Notes under the pieces: generated by a model
The model's input: the letters and a program-made list of their open reading frames with translations, nothing else
What the model was told of the DNA's origin: nothing
Database searches by the model: none
Program-made: the position numbers and the translations under genes
Assembly: GCF_009689005.1 (NCBI RefSeq)
Contig: NZ_AP021879.1
Span: 4,828,652-4,892,651 of the forward strand
DNA from: Desulfosarcina ovata subsp. ovata
GTDB taxonomy: Bacteria > Desulfobacterota > Desulfobacteria > Desulfobacterales > Desulfosarcinaceae
Direction: 5' to 3'
DNA: 64,000 nucleotides
Shown here: piece after piece, positions 19,001 to 27,797 of the stretch
Layout: every line of letters starts with the position of its first letter
Numbering within the stretch: position 1 is the first letter of the stretch

Positions 19001-19028
19001 ATATTAAACTTTCCCATATCGTTGTCAA
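19001..19028 (-). promoter_or_regulatory. Sigma70-type promoter of rplU
   Basis: On the minus strand an exact TTGACA (19028-19023) is followed after 16 bp by TAATAT (19006-19001), 55 bp upstream of the rplU start. The target duplication of the first insertion element begins 17 bp farther upstream. Confidence 0.6.
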
Positions 19029-19044
19029 GAAAAAAACTGAATCA

Positions 19045-19053
19045 ACGCCGAAA
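19045..19053. repeat. Left 9-bp target-site duplication of insertion element 1
   Basis: ACGCCGAAA, repeated exactly at 21835-21843 on the other side of the element. Confidence 0.85.
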
Positions 19054-19067
19054 CAGCTCTGACGCAT
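19054..19067. repeat. Left terminal inverted repeat of element 1
   Basis: CAGCTCTGACGCAT; partner of 21821-21834 with one mismatch. Confidence 0.85.
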
Positions 19068-19174
19068 GAATAAAAAGAATCAGGGGTTGGTCACGATTAG
19101 GGCCCCACTTTTCATCACCCGGCTAACGTCTTCACACTTTTATGACCAAGATTTGCTCCTCAGACAATTGTCAT

Positions 19175-19194
19175 GACATAATCTCAATTATGTC
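19175..19194. terminator. Hairpin downstream of the element 1 transposase
   Basis: Perfect 8-bp arms GACATAAT / ATTATGTC around a CTCA loop, inside the 207-bp non-coding 3' part of the element. No long U-tract follows; it may be a weak terminator or shield the genes from outside transcription. Confidence 0.35.
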
Positions 19195-19260
19195 TGACCG
19201 TGGACTCCCATCTCTTCCAGGCTTGAGAGGCTGTTTCGCTTTGTTTTGGTACGGCTACTG

Positions 19261-20787
19261 CTACACCAACCGAAGCTGAAAAGGGGCGGCCAGACGAATT
19301 TCCAGCCATTCATAATCCAACCAGGGGTTGGCTATGGTCTCGCGAATAAAGTGAATAAGGCCTCGCACGCCGGTATCTTTGACGACCTTGGCCAGCCGTT
19401 CCGAATAGCGAGCCAAAACGTTGAACATATGGCCCAGACGCATTAAATAGTGATATCCCTTCATGACATTCCAGTTATACGAAAAGCAGTGCTCATAGCG
19501 ATATCCATGATGTTTTTCAACCAGGATACCGGTTTCGATGCCCCAGCGCGCGCGTGCGCCCAGATTGCACCGTTCGTGAAGATTAAACCGGTTCAACGGT
19601 TTGCTGGACAGCCACACGTGTCGGCTGCTTTTGTCCTCCAATTGCCCGGTTTGCGGGTTAACCTGTTGCCAGCGCTCTTGGCATTCGACGACGTGCAGGA
19701 TTTGGCTTTTTTTATCGTTCGGACCAAACCGATAGTCGATACTGTTTACCCATTTGAACACCTGTTTTCTGTTGCCCCATCCCTGGCGGAAACGATTTTT
19801 TATCTCAAGTGCCGCAAGCGCTTCAAATTCACTCATCACGCTGGGAAGGGATTTGTCTTTCAGGACGATCATGAACTGCCATTTATTTTTGCGGCAAACC
19901 TCTACCACGGGACCCTTGGCGTAAAGCCCATCGATTAACACCATGATTTTCAGCGCCGGAAAGGCCGACTTCAGGCGTTGGGCCAATCGGTAAAAGGCTT
20001 TAAGCTCGCAGTCCTGTTTATCATTGGCGGTGTCGCCTTCGGTGTAGCTTAACATTTCACTCATCAACGGAATAGTCATGCCATCGCGAAACGCCAGATT
20101 GGCCTCTAAAATATAGACATGGTATTGAAGGTGCTCCCCATCCGCTTGCGTAACGGTGCGCTGCAAACACTCCTCGGCCCAAATCCAGTCACGCTTAAAT
20201 TTGCCGGTGCCATCGATCGCGATCGGATAGCACTCGTCAATCAAATAGCGCCGAAATTTCTTTTTCCGGATCAATTGCCGGATCAACTCAAGATGCAACT
20301 GTTCGATTTGATTGACGTCGATCACCGCCAGTAACCGTTTGAGCGTGTCATGATGGGGCAAACTTTCAAGCTCTGGGAAGAAAAACTGCAGATTCTGCCA
20401 AAACAGCGGCCGGGACATCTCCCGGTTGGCCTCGCGACTAGAGCTCATCTGAAAAACAAACATCAGTATCCCATAGATCATCAGGGTCGACAGATTGTGC
20501 TTGATCTTTTTAGGATTTCTCGGGTCCTCGATTTTGGACAGTTGCTTAAGCAGCACAGGCATCTTGGCCCGAAAGATCCCTATTTTCTCGGCAACCGCCT
20601 CATTGCGGGCAGTGTACTCCTGCTCAATGCTTTCGTATTTACACTTGCCGTTTGAAATCGTGGCATGTGATGGCGCCTTAAAGCCCTTGGCCTTTTCATC
20701 CTGACGCAATTTTTTCTGTGCATGTTTGCGCTGTTTGATTTGGGCTTTGATCTGCTCACGACTGGGTCTGCGGCTGGTTTTTTTCAT
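19261..20787 (-). CDS. DDE transposase of element 1 (IS4-like, family uncertain)
   Basis: A 508-aa transposase. The basic N-terminus (KKTSRRPSREQIKAQIKQRKHAQKK) precedes an RNase-H-like core. Likely catalytic residues are Asp192 in AIDGTGKF, Asp286 in LIDGLYAKG and Glu418 in RWGIETG, with GYRYEHCFSYNWNVMK downstream resembling the YREK signature of IS4-type transposases. The frame is intact and the element has matching ends and target duplications, so it could be active. It is preceded at 3 bp by the DUF4338 gene and is probably translationally coupled to it. Confidence 0.85.
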   Translation of the reverse strand: MKKTSRRPSREQIKAQIKQRKHAQKKLRQDEKAKGFKAPSHATISNGKCKYESIEQEYTARNEAVAEKIGIFRAKMPVLLKQLSKIEDPRNPKKIKHNLSTLMIYGILMFVFQMSSSREANREMSRPLFWQNLQFFFPELESLPHHDTLKRLLAVIDVNQIEQLHLELIRQLIRKKKFRRYLIDECYPIAIDGTGKFKRDWIWAEECLQRTVTQADGEHLQYHVYILEANLAFRDGMTIPLMSEMLSYTEGDTANDKQDCELKAFYRLAQRLKSAFPALKIMVLIDGLYAKGPVVEVCRKNKWQFMIVLKDKSLPSVMSEFEALAALEIKNRFRQGWGNRKQVFKWVNSIDYRFGPNDKKSQILHVVECQERWQQVNPQTGQLEDKSSRHVWLSSKPLNRFNLHERCNLGARARWGIETGILVEKHHGYRYEHCFSYNWNVMKGYHYLMRLGHMFNVLARYSERLAKVVKDTGVRGLIHFIRETIANPWLDYEWLEIRLAAPFQLRLV

Positions 20788-20790
20788 CCG

Positions 20791-21714
20791 TCAGCCCTCC
20801 CCTGAACATAACACTTGCCGAAAATTATCCGCCAGCGGATAAACAAAGATCTTTTTCGGACTGGTGGCGTAGCTTTGACCCTGTCGAATAAGCCCCATTC
20901 CGCGGGTCATGCCAAGATACCTAAAATTGGCCGCCCGGTAGCACGTCCCATCGAAATAGTGCGGATCGACAAAGGTTTCCAGCAAAACCGGCCGATAGCC
21001 CCAGCGCTCCTGCCAGTGCCGCCCCAACTCCCTGATCGCCTTGCCCAATGCGCAGCTTGCCAAGTACCTGACCTTTACCCACGGAAAAATCAAATACCGC
21101 CCATTGTTGACAACAAATCCCAGGTTCCGCAGTCGCTCGTTGGTGCTCCAGCCGATCCATTGATCTCTCTTGATTAGCGCTTTGGCCGCTCCTGAAAACA
21201 GCATACACCCCAATAGCGTGCCTGCGCCTTCGACAAAATAGCGCAAATAACATCCAAATGGCTTCTTGTCCCCCAAGTAGTGGTAACGGCTCAGGTATTC
21301 ATTAAAAAGCGCCTTATCTGCTTTGCCTTGTACGACCCTGAGCCGGATCGGCCCGATATCCGAAAGCTTGCCCACGACTGGCTCTTGAGGCTGGATCCGA
21401 TGGGATGCTATCGGCTGCTTGCCGCTTTTGCGGCCGCTATCGCGTTTAGCGGGCAATCGTATGCGCCCTTGCGCTTCCAAACGCTTGAGCAACTTCAGGC
21501 AGGCGTCCACTTTATTGCCGCCGGAAGCGGTGTGCCAGCCCAAATGCTCACATACCGTTTGGGCCAACTCCCACTGACTCAACCGCCAAAATGTCTCAAC
21601 GGTTTCGCGAATTTGCGCAAGCTCCTCACTCTCAATCTGCCGTCCACACTGGACTATCAAAGCGACCTCCTTTTCAAGTGTAGCGTCACGACTATGATGC
21701 GTGCTTACAAACAT
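20791..21714 (-). CDS. DUF4338 (DruA-like) protein carried by element 1
   Basis: A 307-aa protein. The N-terminal part (about residues 20-90) looks like a helical DNA-binding region; the DUF4338 core spans about 125-300. Hallmarks: RYHYLGDKKPFG, RDQWIGWSTNERLRNLGFVVNNGRYLIFPWVKV, LLETFVDPHYFDGTCYRAANFRYLG. The family gives its name to DruA of the Druantia phage-defence system, but no druB-druE genes are nearby. It sits upstream of the transposase inside one pair of terminal repeats, so an accessory role in transposition is more likely here. A second, diverged member occurs at 52327-53208 beside an unrelated transposase. Confidence 0.85.
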   Translation of the reverse strand: MFVSTHHSRDATLEKEVALIVQCGRQIESEELAQIRETVETFWRLSQWELAQTVCEHLGWHTASGGNKVDACLKLLKRLEAQGRIRLPAKRDSGRKSGKQPIASHRIQPQEPVVGKLSDIGPIRLRVVQGKADKALFNEYLSRYHYLGDKKPFGCYLRYFVEGAGTLLGCMLFSGAAKALIKRDQWIGWSTNERLRNLGFVVNNGRYLIFPWVKVRYLASCALGKAIRELGRHWQERWGYRPVLLETFVDPHYFDGTCYRAANFRYLGMTRGMGLIRQGQSYATSPKKIFVYPLADNFRQVLCSGEG

Positions 21715-21820
21715 CCTATGCTACCTCTACCAAAAGCCCGATCGCTTGTCTATAGCTATTTTGAGACAAACTTTTTTTGATGTCTGTCTATCTCGCTGGT
21801 ATCAGTGGGTTTAAATAGTT

Positions 21821-21834
21821 ATGCGTCAGTGCTG
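21821..21834. repeat. Right terminal inverted repeat of element 1
   Basis: ATGCGTCAGTGCTG, the reverse complement of CAGCACTGACGCAT. Confidence 0.85.
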
Positions 21835-21843
21835 ACGCCGAAA
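21835..21843. repeat. Right 9-bp target-site duplication of element 1
   Basis: ACGCCGAAA, identical to 19045-19053. Confidence 0.85.
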
Positions 21844-21964
21844 TGGGAAAAGCCGTGGACAAGCGGCGCTGAAGGCTTATATTTTTCGGCAGCCGGCCGG
21901 GCGATTGTGGTTCTGGCGGGCGTTCTCGGGCAACCAACGTTACCACCACAGTCAGGGAGACGCC

Positions 21965-22768
21965 GTGGACAGTCATCCGCACGATATCCGCATTGTTGAA
22001 AAATCGCAAACCACAACCGCAAGCATGCATCTGATTGGCGAGGAGCCCCTTTCCATCCGTATCCAGGGGGCACCCTACGCCGTGGTCATGCGCACACCGG
22101 GGGACGAGAAGGCCCATGTGGCCGGTTTCTGCCTGGGCGAGGGTATCGTGGACGCGCCCGGTGACATCACCAACATCGCCTTCTGCGACGGTGAAGACAC
22201 CAACGTGGTCACCGTCACCCTCACCGCCGACCGGCGCCGCCGTATCGCCGACCACCTGGACCGGCGCACCTATATCAGCCAAACCTCCTGTGGAATCTGC
22301 GGCAAATCGATCGTCGCCGACCTGGTTCAGGCCCTTACTCCGTTGACCGACGCCGAGGCGCTCGACGGCAATGCGGCCAGGGAGCGGTTGCTGGGGCTTG
22401 GCGAGCTGCAGCCGCTACGCCGGCAGACCCGTGCCGCCCATGCGGCGGCCATCTACGATCCGGGGTTGAACCTGCTGTCCATCGCCGAGGATGTGGGCCG
22501 TCACAACGCCCTGGACAAGGCCATCGGACAAATTTTCCTGGATAACCGGTTGCCCCGGGCAGGGCTGCTGACCCTCTCCTCGCGCATCAGCTACGAGTTG
22601 GTGCAGAAAGCCGCCCGGGCACGCATCCCCGTCATTCTGGCTGTCTCCCGGCCGACGGCACTGGCCGTCGAACTGGCCACGGCCCTGAACATCACCCTCG
22701 CCTCGCTGGGCAAGGGCGACAGCCTGAATGTCTACTGCCACGCAGGGCGCCTCGTCTGGCCCGGGTGA
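21965..22768 (+). CDS. fdhD: Formate dehydrogenase accessory sulfurtransferase FdhD
   Basis: A 267-aa protein that passes sulfur from IscS to the molybdenum cofactor, needed for active formate dehydrogenase. Family motifs: GEEPLSIRIQGAP, MRTPGDEKAHVAGFCLGEGIV, the redox pair in QTSCGICGKSI, HAAAIYD, EDVGRHNALDKAIG and SRISYELVQKAARARIPVI. The GTG at 21965 after CAGGGAGA is chosen; a longer frame starts at 21905 but adds residues without family similarity. No formate dehydrogenase subunits are in the window. dus follows 12 bp later. Confidence 0.93.
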   Translation: MDSHPHDIRIVEKSQTTTASMHLIGEEPLSIRIQGAPYAVVMRTPGDEKAHVAGFCLGEGIVDAPGDITNIAFCDGEDTNVVTVTLTADRRRRIADHLDRRTYISQTSCGICGKSIVADLVQALTPLTDAEALDGNAARERLLGLGELQPLRRQTRAAHAAAIYDPGLNLLSIAEDVGRHNALDKAIGQIFLDNRLPRAGLLTLSSRISYELVQKAARARIPVILAVSRPTALAVELATALNITLASLGKGDSLNVYCHAGRLVWPG

Positions 22769-22780
22769 TCCAACCGAGCG

Positions 22781-23809
22781 ATGCAAACGGAATCGGATCT
22801 TACCCGGCGGCTGTCCCGCCCCCTGACCATCGGACGAACCGAGATTACCAATCGTCTGGTGCTCGCGCCGATGACCTTTCTGGGCCATATCGCCTTTCGG
22901 GAACTGTTGGCCGGTTATGGCGGCTACGGCCTGCTGTTCAGCGAGATGTGCAGCGCCCGGCGCATTCCCAATGAACTGTCCAGCGGATCGGCCTATTTCT
23001 GCTGGCGCGAGTCGGAGCGCGGGCACTTGGTTGTGCAGATTTTCGGTGCCGAGCCGAAGGCCATGGCAACCGCGGCGCGCATCATCCAGGATAGCGGCCT
23101 GTTCGGCGTGGACCTCAATTTCGGCTGTTCGGTGGCCACGATCTGCAAACAGCAGAGCGGCGCGGCCCTGCTGAAGACACCGGATCAGGCCATGCGCATC
23201 GTCGAGGCCGTACGACGGGCGGTAACGATTCCGCTGTTCGTCAAATTCCGCACCGGCTGGGAGGACGATCCGGCGATCCCGGTCGATCTGGCCCGGCGAT
23301 TCGAGTCGGCCGGTGCTGACGCCCTGACCTTTCACCCCCGGGTGGCCCCGGACCGCCGCTCCCGTCCGCCACGCTGGGACTACATCCGGCAGGTCAAAGC
23401 GGCCGTATCGATTCCGGTTTTCGGCAACGGCGATGTGTTTGACGAAGCGGATTGCCTGCGCATGCTGCAAACCACCGCCTGCGACGGCGTGGCCATCGGG
23501 CGCATGGCCATCGCGCGCCCCTGGCTGATGGCCGGGATGAACGGCCGGATACCGCCGGACGGGAATATCTACCGCGAAACGGCCATGACCCTTCTGAACC
23601 TGATGCAACACCACTTCGATCCGCGCCGGGTGCTGCGACGCTACAAAAAATTCGCCCTCTATTACAGCGCTAACTTCAAGTTTGCCCACAGCTTTTACAC
23701 GCGCATCAACAATGCGCCGGACCTGGAAAGCCTGAAAAACGAACTGGAGCGATTTTTCAGCCACCGGCCGGAAACCGTGACACGGCCCAACATGAACTTT
23801 TTCCTCTAA
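22781..23809 (+). CDS. tRNA-dihydrouridine synthase family protein
   Basis: A 342-aa flavoenzyme of the Dus family, which reduces uridines in tRNA using FMN and NADPH. The TIM barrel starts with NRLVLAPMTFLGH; the catalytic Cys region reads FGCSVATICKQQSGAALL (usually GCPxxxVxxxxxGAALL, so Pro is Ser here). Further motifs are FVKFRTGW, HPRVAPDR, VFGNGDVFDEADC and GVAIGRMAIARPW. Which tRNA positions it modifies cannot be told. It is 12 bp from fdhD and shares its strand. Confidence 0.88.
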   Translation: MQTESDLTRRLSRPLTIGRTEITNRLVLAPMTFLGHIAFRELLAGYGGYGLLFSEMCSARRIPNELSSGSAYFCWRESERGHLVVQIFGAEPKAMATAARIIQDSGLFGVDLNFGCSVATICKQQSGAALLKTPDQAMRIVEAVRRAVTIPLFVKFRTGWEDDPAIPVDLARRFESAGADALTFHPRVAPDRRSRPPRWDYIRQVKAAVSIPVFGNGDVFDEADCLRMLQTTACDGVAIGRMAIARPWLMAGMNGRIPPDGNIYRETAMTLLNLMQHHFDPRRVLRRYKKFALYYSANFKFAHSFYTRINNAPDLESLKNELERFFSHRPETVTRPNMNFFL

Positions 23810-23827
23810 ACGGGCCAGGGCCCCTTT

Positions 23828-24595
23828 TTATCGAGCCAGATAGGTGGTGTAGGCTAGCTTGACGATGGTCGCCGCCACCACCACCAGAAAGAAAATCCGC
23901 ACAAAGCCGGTGCCCCGGCGAATTACCAGCCGGGAACCGAGAAACGCCCCCAGCATCTGAGCCAACCCCATCAGCAGACCGGCCGAAATCACCACGTTGT
24001 GGCCGGCAAAAAAAGCCCCCAGCGCAACGATGTTGCTGGTAAAATTGAATATTTTGGTGTGGGCGGTGGCCTTGCGCAGATTGAGACCCAGAAGCATCAC
24101 CAGGGCGATGGTCCAGAAAGAGCCCGTACCCGGCCCGAAAAACCCGTCGTAAAACCCCAGCAACAGTCCGGCGCAGCCAAAAAAAACCGGGGCCGTAATG
24201 AACGGCCGCCGGTCCAAGCGGCCCAGATCCGGCGTGAAAAAAGTGTACAGGAAAACGCCCACCAGAAGGATAAGAATAATATGGCGCAGAAAATCGGCCG
24301 TGATCAGCTGGACGGAAACGGTTCCGGCCAGGGCCCCCAGGGCGGTAAAGACAACCCCGCTGGGAATCTCCCGCAGGTTGACCAGCCCCTTGCGCGTGTA
24401 GTTGACTGCGGCGGTCATGCTGCCGAAGGTGCCCTGGAGCTTGTTGGTCCCCAGAGCCAGATGGGGAGGCATTCCGGTGGCCAGCAGGGCCGGCAGGGAA
24501 ATGATCCCCCCTCCTCCGGCAATGGAATCCACAAATCCGGCCAGAAGACCGGCGAGCCACAACACGAGCAGGGCGGAGAAGGATAACGATTCCAT
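23828..24595 (-). CDS. TSUP family transporter (TauE/SafE type)
   Basis: A 255-aa membrane protein with about eight TM helices. The family signature GLLAGFVDSIAGGGGIISLPALL is at the N-terminus, with its repeat GFYDGFFGPGTGSFW in the middle, as in the two-fold TSUP fold. Members move sulfite, sulfoacetate, taurine-derived or other anions; the substrate cannot be assigned. The ATG at 24595 begins the mature-looking N-terminus; a TTG nine bases earlier is possible. It converges on dus with an 18-bp gap. Confidence 0.88.
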   Translation of the reverse strand: MESLSFSALLVLWLAGLLAGFVDSIAGGGGIISLPALLATGMPPHLALGTNKLQGTFGSMTAAVNYTRKGLVNLREIPSGVVFTALGALAGTVSVQLITADFLRHIILILLVGVFLYTFFTPDLGRLDRRPFITAPVFFGCAGLLLGFYDGFFGPGTGSFWTIALVMLLGLNLRKATAHTKIFNFTSNIVALGAFFAGHNVVISAGLLMGLAQMLGAFLGSRLVIRRGTGFVRIFFLVVVAATIVKLAYTTYLAR

Positions 24596-24767
24596 GGGCG
24601 GCAACCAGTTTCCGATCTCTGTTGAAGGATGTTCGCGGCAGGGCCGACAGGTTTGGCAAGCGTAAACCCCGCCCTGCAGACGGCGCCGAAGGGTCCGGGG
24701 TACATAACGGTAAAATCACAGCGGGTCAATATGAATGGAAGGCATGGTGGCAAAGGGTGGGATGGCG

Positions 24768-24989
24768 TCAGGCGTATAGATTCACCACCGTACCGAGTTG
24801 GGCATCGGCGACAAAACGACCGTCCCGATTATAGGCCACGCCCGTCTCCGGGTCGGGCACGGCAATCCGGACCAACTTTTCACGGGGCAACGCGCGTCGG
24901 GCCGGCTGGCCGAATTTGCGCAGCATACCGCTGTCCGCAGGGACGGGCGCATAAAACGGTTTTGGCACCAACGCAGCAGAGGGCAACAT
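24768..24989 (-). CDS. Small hypothetical protein
   Basis: A possible 73-aa product that I do not recognise. The C-terminal half (VRIAVPDPETGVAYNRDGRFVADAQLGTVVNLYA in outline) has protein-like composition and reads better than overlapping frames. The start lacks a clear ribosome-binding site, so a different start or a chance ORF is possible. The surrounding 24,596-25,287 stretch holds no other convincing gene. Confidence 0.35.
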   Translation of the reverse strand: MLPSAALVPKPFYAPVPADSGMLRKFGQPARRALPREKLVRIAVPDPETGVAYNRDGRFVADAQLGTVVNLYA

Positions 24990-25287
24990 GTTCCGACTTT
25001 CAAGCCACTATCGTTGACGGATTCGTGAAAAGTGACAATCCGGTGTCCCACGAATTCGTCAAAGGAAAACCACCAAGCCGATTAATGCAAAAATTGGACA
25101 AGTCTTCCAAAATAAATATATCTATCTGATATCGATTAGTTTTTCGTAGATTCCGGGGCTGTCTGCGACCAGAACGCCCCGGCAATTGTTGCCGCCGGGC
25201 GGCCCGGTTGCCCACCGATCGTAACCCCGGACGGGAAAGGAGCATACCCGGCAAATCCTTATGGGGGGAAATCAAACCAAGAAAAAA

Positions 25288-25584
25288 TTATGCGGGTTCT
25301 GCCGGCGGAACGATACGGGTGCTGTCCATGCGCAACTCGGGGTGGCCCTGCGCATTCTGGGTCAACCATATCCGGCATGACGCATGTCCGCCAAGCAGCG
25401 GCCAGCGGCTTCTGAGTTGTCGGAAATCAAACGCCCGGAGGGCCTGGTCGAGCAGATCGATGGTTTCCTCCAATGCCGTTTTGTCAGATGCCGCCTTGAA
25501 ATATTGGGAAATGGCGGCGTTGTGACGCCGCCGGATTTCCGTTTCAATGCAGTGGTGATTGAGGTCGAGTTCGATATCCCTCAC
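25288..25584 (-). CDS. Small hypothetical protein
   Basis: A possible 98-aa soluble protein starting with GTG after GGGGCAATTC. The middle is helical and charged (RRRHNAAISQYFKAASDKTALEETIDLLDQALRAFDFRQ in outline). It lies 206 bp downstream of the cytidylate-kinase-like gene on the same strand. No family was recognised. Confidence 0.45.
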   Translation of the reverse strand: MRDIELDLNHHCIETEIRRRHNAAISQYFKAASDKTALEETIDLLDQALRAFDFRQLRSRWPLLGGHASCRIWLTQNAQGHPELRMDSTRIVPPAEPA

Positions 25585-25790
25585 GAATTGCCCCGTTCAG
25601 CATGCGGGTTGCGGTTTCAAACTTTCCGACCCTATCATCCAAACGGCAGATGGGCAAGTCAAACCAATGGGTGTGCCGGTTCTGGGGATGGCCGGCCAGC
25701 CTCGGCGCATCCCCGTGATCAAGCGGACGGAATCGATCGCAGCCGGATGCGGAGCGTTCAGTGGTCTGGGTCCTCCGACGCAACGATCCG

Positions 25791-26564
25791 TCAGGCTGCC
25801 GCCGCCCGCACCTGGCTCTTCTTGAATTTTCTTTCAAAGGCGAGGGTGACGATATCGGCCACATCCCCTGGGTTGGCAAAATGATCCAGGTTCACCACCA
25901 GATCAAACTCATAGGGGGATGCCATTTTCTTGCCGAAGACCTTCTTGAAAAAGGCCGCCTGCTCCTTGTCAATACCGGGCAACCGCTTTTCGGCTGCGTC
26001 CTTGCCAATCCCCATGATCTCGGAAATGCGCTTGGCCCGATAAGTGTCGGAACAGATGCAGCGCACCGCCAGCACACGATCACGGGGCAGAATCAGGTGG
26101 GTCCCGCGGCCAACGAAGACCGTCGGTTCAAGCCCGGCAATGGCAAACACGGCACTGATCAGGTGCCTCGAATAGTCGCTGTCGATAAACGACTTCTCAC
26201 CGAACAGGTACTTGAGTGTGCGACTGGTGTACCCCGGGAAACGCTCATCAAAAAATGAGACGGCGCTTTCGCTTAGGTTGGTCTGGTTGGCAATCTGTTC
26301 GATCAATTCACGATCGGCCACCGGCCATTTCAGTTTCTGGGCCACCATGTCCGCAATTTCCAGGGCACCGACGCCGATTTTTCTGGAAAAAGAGATACAG
26401 GGTGCCAGCTCTGATGAGGCGGCCCGGGCACGGTCTTCAGCCTCCTGGGCCAGGCGCCGGCCCTCCCAGGAACGCACATAATGCCCCACCAGCGACTCGG
26501 CACCGGGTTTACGTTTGGCGTAGGTACCCGGAACATACTTGTCGGCACCGATGTTTCCAGCCAT
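25791..26564 (-). CDS. Cytidylate kinase-like family protein
   Basis: A 257-aa protein of the cytidylate-kinase-like group, P-loop-fold proteins related to CMP kinase and frequent in anaerobic bacteria. Recognisable parts are ISFSRKIGVGALEIADMVAQKL in the nucleotide-binding region, ELIEQIANQTNLSE, VFVGRGTHLILP and LAVRCICSDTYRAKRISEI. The GxxGxGK Walker loop of true CMP kinase is altered (SRKIGVGA), so substrate and activity are uncertain. The ATG at 26564 follows AAAGGAGGT, a near-perfect Shine-Dalgarno sequence; a start 10 codons upstream is less likely. Confidence 0.82.
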   Translation of the reverse strand: MAGNIGADKYVPGTYAKRKPGAESLVGHYVRSWEGRRLAQEAEDRARAASSELAPCISFSRKIGVGALEIADMVAQKLKWPVADRELIEQIANQTNLSESAVSFFDERFPGYTSRTLKYLFGEKSFIDSDYSRHLISAVFAIAGLEPTVFVGRGTHLILPRDRVLAVRCICSDTYRAKRISEIMGIGKDAAEKRLPGIDKEQAAFFKKVFGKKMASPYEFDLVVNLDHFANPGDVADIVTLAFERKFKKSQVRAAAA

Positions 26565-26875
26565 GGCGACCTCCTTTCGGTTGAGTAATCCCAAGCAAGC
26601 TCTAACGACACGATTCCTGACAATCTTTCAGCAATGGCTATGCCAAGCGCCGAAACAATGACAATTCTTTGTTTTCATATATTTTTCTTCAAATTCGCCC
26701 CATTGTTCGGCAACGGATCATCAAAAATTCTGTCAGCTCTTTTTACACCTTGGAAAACCATTGGCGGGCCGTATCCCGTCCCCCTTTGCCAAAGGCCGAA
26801 CAGACACGATTTATGCGCTACCGCCTTGAACTGATGTCCGAAAAAAGGTAGATGGTATAAGAAAGAGGAAATGCG
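26565..26875. other. Divergent intergenic region
   Basis: 311 bp between the cytidylate-kinase-like and HDOD genes. It must hold both promoters; an AAGAAAGAGGA ribosome-binding region precedes the HDOD start. No clear promoter pair, RNA or repeat was seen. Confidence 0.5.
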
Positions 26876-27724
26876 ATGCTGTCATTGGATCAATTGCTAC
26901 AAGAAAGTGAACGAATCGAGCCGGTCCCCCAGGTCGTTCACCAGCTGATGGATCTGGCCGATGACCCAGACGTGCCGGTCTCCGAGATTACCGAACTGAT
27001 TTTTTACGAACCGGTAATCACCGCCAATCTTTTAAAATTGGCCAACTCCGCGGCATTCGGTTTCAAGAAAAAGGTGGATTCGGTGCAAGACGCGGTGGTG
27101 ATGCTGGGCCTTAAACGAGTGGTGGAGCTGGCTCTTCTGGCCAGTGTCACCAAATCATTCCGCGCCCCCCAGGCCGGCTATGTGCTCTCCAAAGGCCAAT
27201 TGTGGAAACAGTCCGTTTCCTGTGCGCTGATGGCCAGCACCGCTGCCGATACCGTCGATGCCTCAATCAAACATATCGTCTTCACGGCGGCGTTGCTCAA
27301 GGATATCGGCGTAATCGTCATGGACCCGTACATGCACAAGGCCGAAGCGGAAATCAAACAGGCCATGCAAACGGACCATCTCGATCTGGTAACTGCCGAA
27401 CGGCGAATTCTGGGAATCGATCACGCCCATCTGGGCGGGCAGATCGCCCGGAACTGGCATTTCAGTGATGCCCTGGCAACGACCATTCAGGACCACCATC
27501 TCATCGATGCGTCAGAAACCGTTGTAACCGAAACCGCCATGGTCTACCTTGCCGACTGCATGTGTTCCCTGAGCGGCATCAATGGCGCCCTGTTCTGCAG
27601 CCATTATGAGCACTACGACCGCATGTTGAAACAGCTTGGGTTGACCGAAACCATGGTGAACCGGATGATGTCCGATTTTTATTCACAGAAAGATAATATT
27701 TACGGCCTGCTGGCGATTCTATAA
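26876..27724 (+). CDS. HDOD domain protein
   Basis: A 282-aa protein consisting of one HDOD domain, a degenerate HD-phosphohydrolase fold used in bacterial signalling. Motifs: VPQVVHQLMDLADDPDVPVSEITELI, ANLLKLANSAAFGF, VQDAVVMLGLKRVVELAL, FTAALLKDIGVIVMD, and LGIDHAHLGGQIARNW. No extra GGDEF, EAL or receiver domain is attached. A conserved small gene follows at 73 bp and may be in the same operon. Confidence 0.9.
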   Translation: MLSLDQLLQESERIEPVPQVVHQLMDLADDPDVPVSEITELIFYEPVITANLLKLANSAAFGFKKKVDSVQDAVVMLGLKRVVELALLASVTKSFRAPQAGYVLSKGQLWKQSVSCALMASTAADTVDASIKHIVFTAALLKDIGVIVMDPYMHKAEAEIKQAMQTDHLDLVTAERRILGIDHAHLGGQIARNWHFSDALATTIQDHHLIDASETVVTETAMVYLADCMCSLSGINGALFCSHYEHYDRMLKQLGLTETMVNRMMSDFYSQKDNIYGLLAIL

Positions 27725-27797
27725 GGATGCTCCCGCCATCCAGCAAAACAATAGCACGCTTGGTAATCCGAGAATTTCAGGAGAAACCCAATTTAAA

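Larger units (their letters stand above)
19054..21834 (-). mobile_element. Insertion element 1: DUF4338 gene plus DDE transposase
   Basis: A complete 2,781-bp element. The left end (19054-19067, CAGCTCTGACGCAT) and the right end read on the opposite strand (21834-21821, CAGCACTGACGCAT) match at 13 of 14 positions, and similarity continues (GAATAAAAA against AACTATTTA). Both ends are flanked by ACGCCGAAA. It contains two minus-strand genes, DUF4338 (20791-21714) then transposase (19261-20787), 3 bp apart. The DUF4338 gene is therefore inside the mobile unit. The 9-bp duplication and CTGAC-like ends recall IS10/IS50 of the IS4 family; the family is otherwise unassigned. Confidence 0.85.

Noticed and set aside
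20791-21714. A Druantia phage-defence locus
   Set aside because: Only the DruA-type DUF4338 gene is present; it lies within transposon ends with a transposase, and no druB-druE genes were seen at either DUF4338 copy.
25000-25275. 91-codon minus-strand ORF
   Set aside because: No ribosome-binding site, composition typical of a shadow frame.
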